The position numbers and the translations under genes were made by a program. From positions 1 to 6,663 of the forward strand of contig JAOUPW010000111.1 of assembly GCA_029879665.1 (NCBI GenBank): 6,663 nt of DNA, read 5' to 3'. The DNA is from Rhodospirillales bacterium. GTDB taxonomy: Bacteria; Pseudomonadota; Alphaproteobacteria; Rhodospirillales; JAOUPW01. This document shows positions 6,313 through 6,663 of the stretch, in pieces; the stretch's first letter is position 1; every line of letters starts with the position of its first letter. The notes beneath the pieces are model-generated. The model worked only from the letters and a program-made list of their open reading frames with translations. It had not been told where the DNA came from and searched no databases.

Positions 6313-6663
6313 ATGGTCGCGATCACCCTTCCCGACGGCAGCGTCCGCCAATATACCGGTTCCGTAAGCGGTGCCGAGATTGCCGCCGACATCGGTCCCG
6401 GCCTAGCCAAGGCGGCGTTGGCCATCCGCATGGGGGGCGAAATGAAGGATCTGGCCACGGTCATCGACGCCGACGCCGGGGTTTCCATCGTTACCGCCAA
6501 GGATGAGGATGCGCTCGAACTGCTGCGCCACGACGCCGCCCACGTCATGGCCGAAGCGGTCAAGGAGTTGTACCCCGAAGTGCAGGTGACCATCGGGCCG
6601 TCCATCGAGAACGGCTTTTATTATGACTTCGCGGTCAAAATCCCTTCACGCCCGAGGATCTGG
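6313..6663 (+). CDS. thrS: Threonyl-tRNA synthetase, N-terminal fragment, frameshifted near the window end
   Basis: Class II synthetase that charges tRNA-Thr with threonine in the cytosol; only the first 117 codons of about 640 are here. Residues 1-61 form the TGS domain, opening with [10 protein letters not shown] as in E. coli ThrS. The start of the editing domain follows, with H73 and H77 in [12 protein letters not shown], at the same residue numbers as the E. coli editing histidines, then [14 protein letters not shown] (94-107). An in-frame TGA at 6274-6276 limits upstream starts and the numbering agrees with ATG 6313; the ribosome binding site is weak (a purine-rich AAAGAAG just upstream). 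After FAVK the frame reads IPSRPRIW, whereas the +1-shifted frame reads PFTPEDL, the normal family continuation. One base is therefore missing, probably from the AAAA run at 6637-6640. A sequencing or assembly error is the likeliest cause because the gene is essential. Confidence 0.94.
   Translation, partial: MVAITLPDGSVRQYTGSVSGAEIAADIGPGLAKAALAIRMGGEMKDLATVIDADAGVSIVTAKDEDALELLRHDAAHVMAEAVKELYPEVQVTIGPSIENGFYYDFAVKIPSRPRIW

Noticed and set aside
1..6663. CRISPR arrays, tRNA or rRNA genes, insertion sequences, toxin-antitoxin or defence genes
   Set aside because: Nearly all the sequence is accounted for by five ordinary protein genes, and no spaced direct repeats, transposase motifs or tRNA-like cloverleaf were seen in the short intergenic gaps.

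Overview
The window is GC-rich, densely coding bacterial DNA. The genes are a single-chain pyruvate:ferredoxin oxidoreductase, an ABHD10-like alpha/beta hydrolase, two glycosyltransferases of the kind that build lipopolysaccharide, and the start of threonyl-tRNA synthetase. Base composition, the presence of a GT9 (heptosyltransferase-type) enzyme and the gene order suggest a Gram-negative alphaproteobacterium, plausibly Rhodospirillales-like, with an anaerobic or facultative lifestyle. That placement is inference from recalled family knowledge, not a search.

Layout. Positions 2972 down to 1 (minus strand) hold nifJ, whose 3' end lies beyond the left edge. Upstream of it, 2973-3252 is a non-coding stretch with a TATAAT -10 element, a long leader with strong hairpins, and a terminator for the preceding gene. 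The hydrolase (4023 to 3253, minus) follows. Positions 4024-4133 form a divergent promoter region with a hairpin and a 13-bp tandem repeat. On the plus strand, a GT4 glycosyltransferase (4134-5270) and a GT9 glycosyltransferase (5273-6229) are separated by only 2 nt and are almost certainly co-transcribed. A gap of 83 nt with a promoter-like sequence leads to thrS (6313 to the right edge).

How the genes relate. The GT4/GT9 pair probably works on the same envelope glycan, most likely LPS core. nifJ and thrS are separate functions (pyruvate oxidation with low-potential ferredoxin reduction, and tRNA charging). The hydrolase has its own terminator and is divergent from the sugar genes, so a shared pathway is not shown.

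The two most informative anomalies are at the window ends. At the left end, 25 bases are an exact inverted copy of 67-91 and replace the conserved thiamine-diphosphate motif of nifJ; this looks like a fold-back chimera. At the right end, thrS carries a one-base frameshift at an A run. Both suggest the window is a draft contig with unreliable termini. I did not find a convincing undescribed system here.
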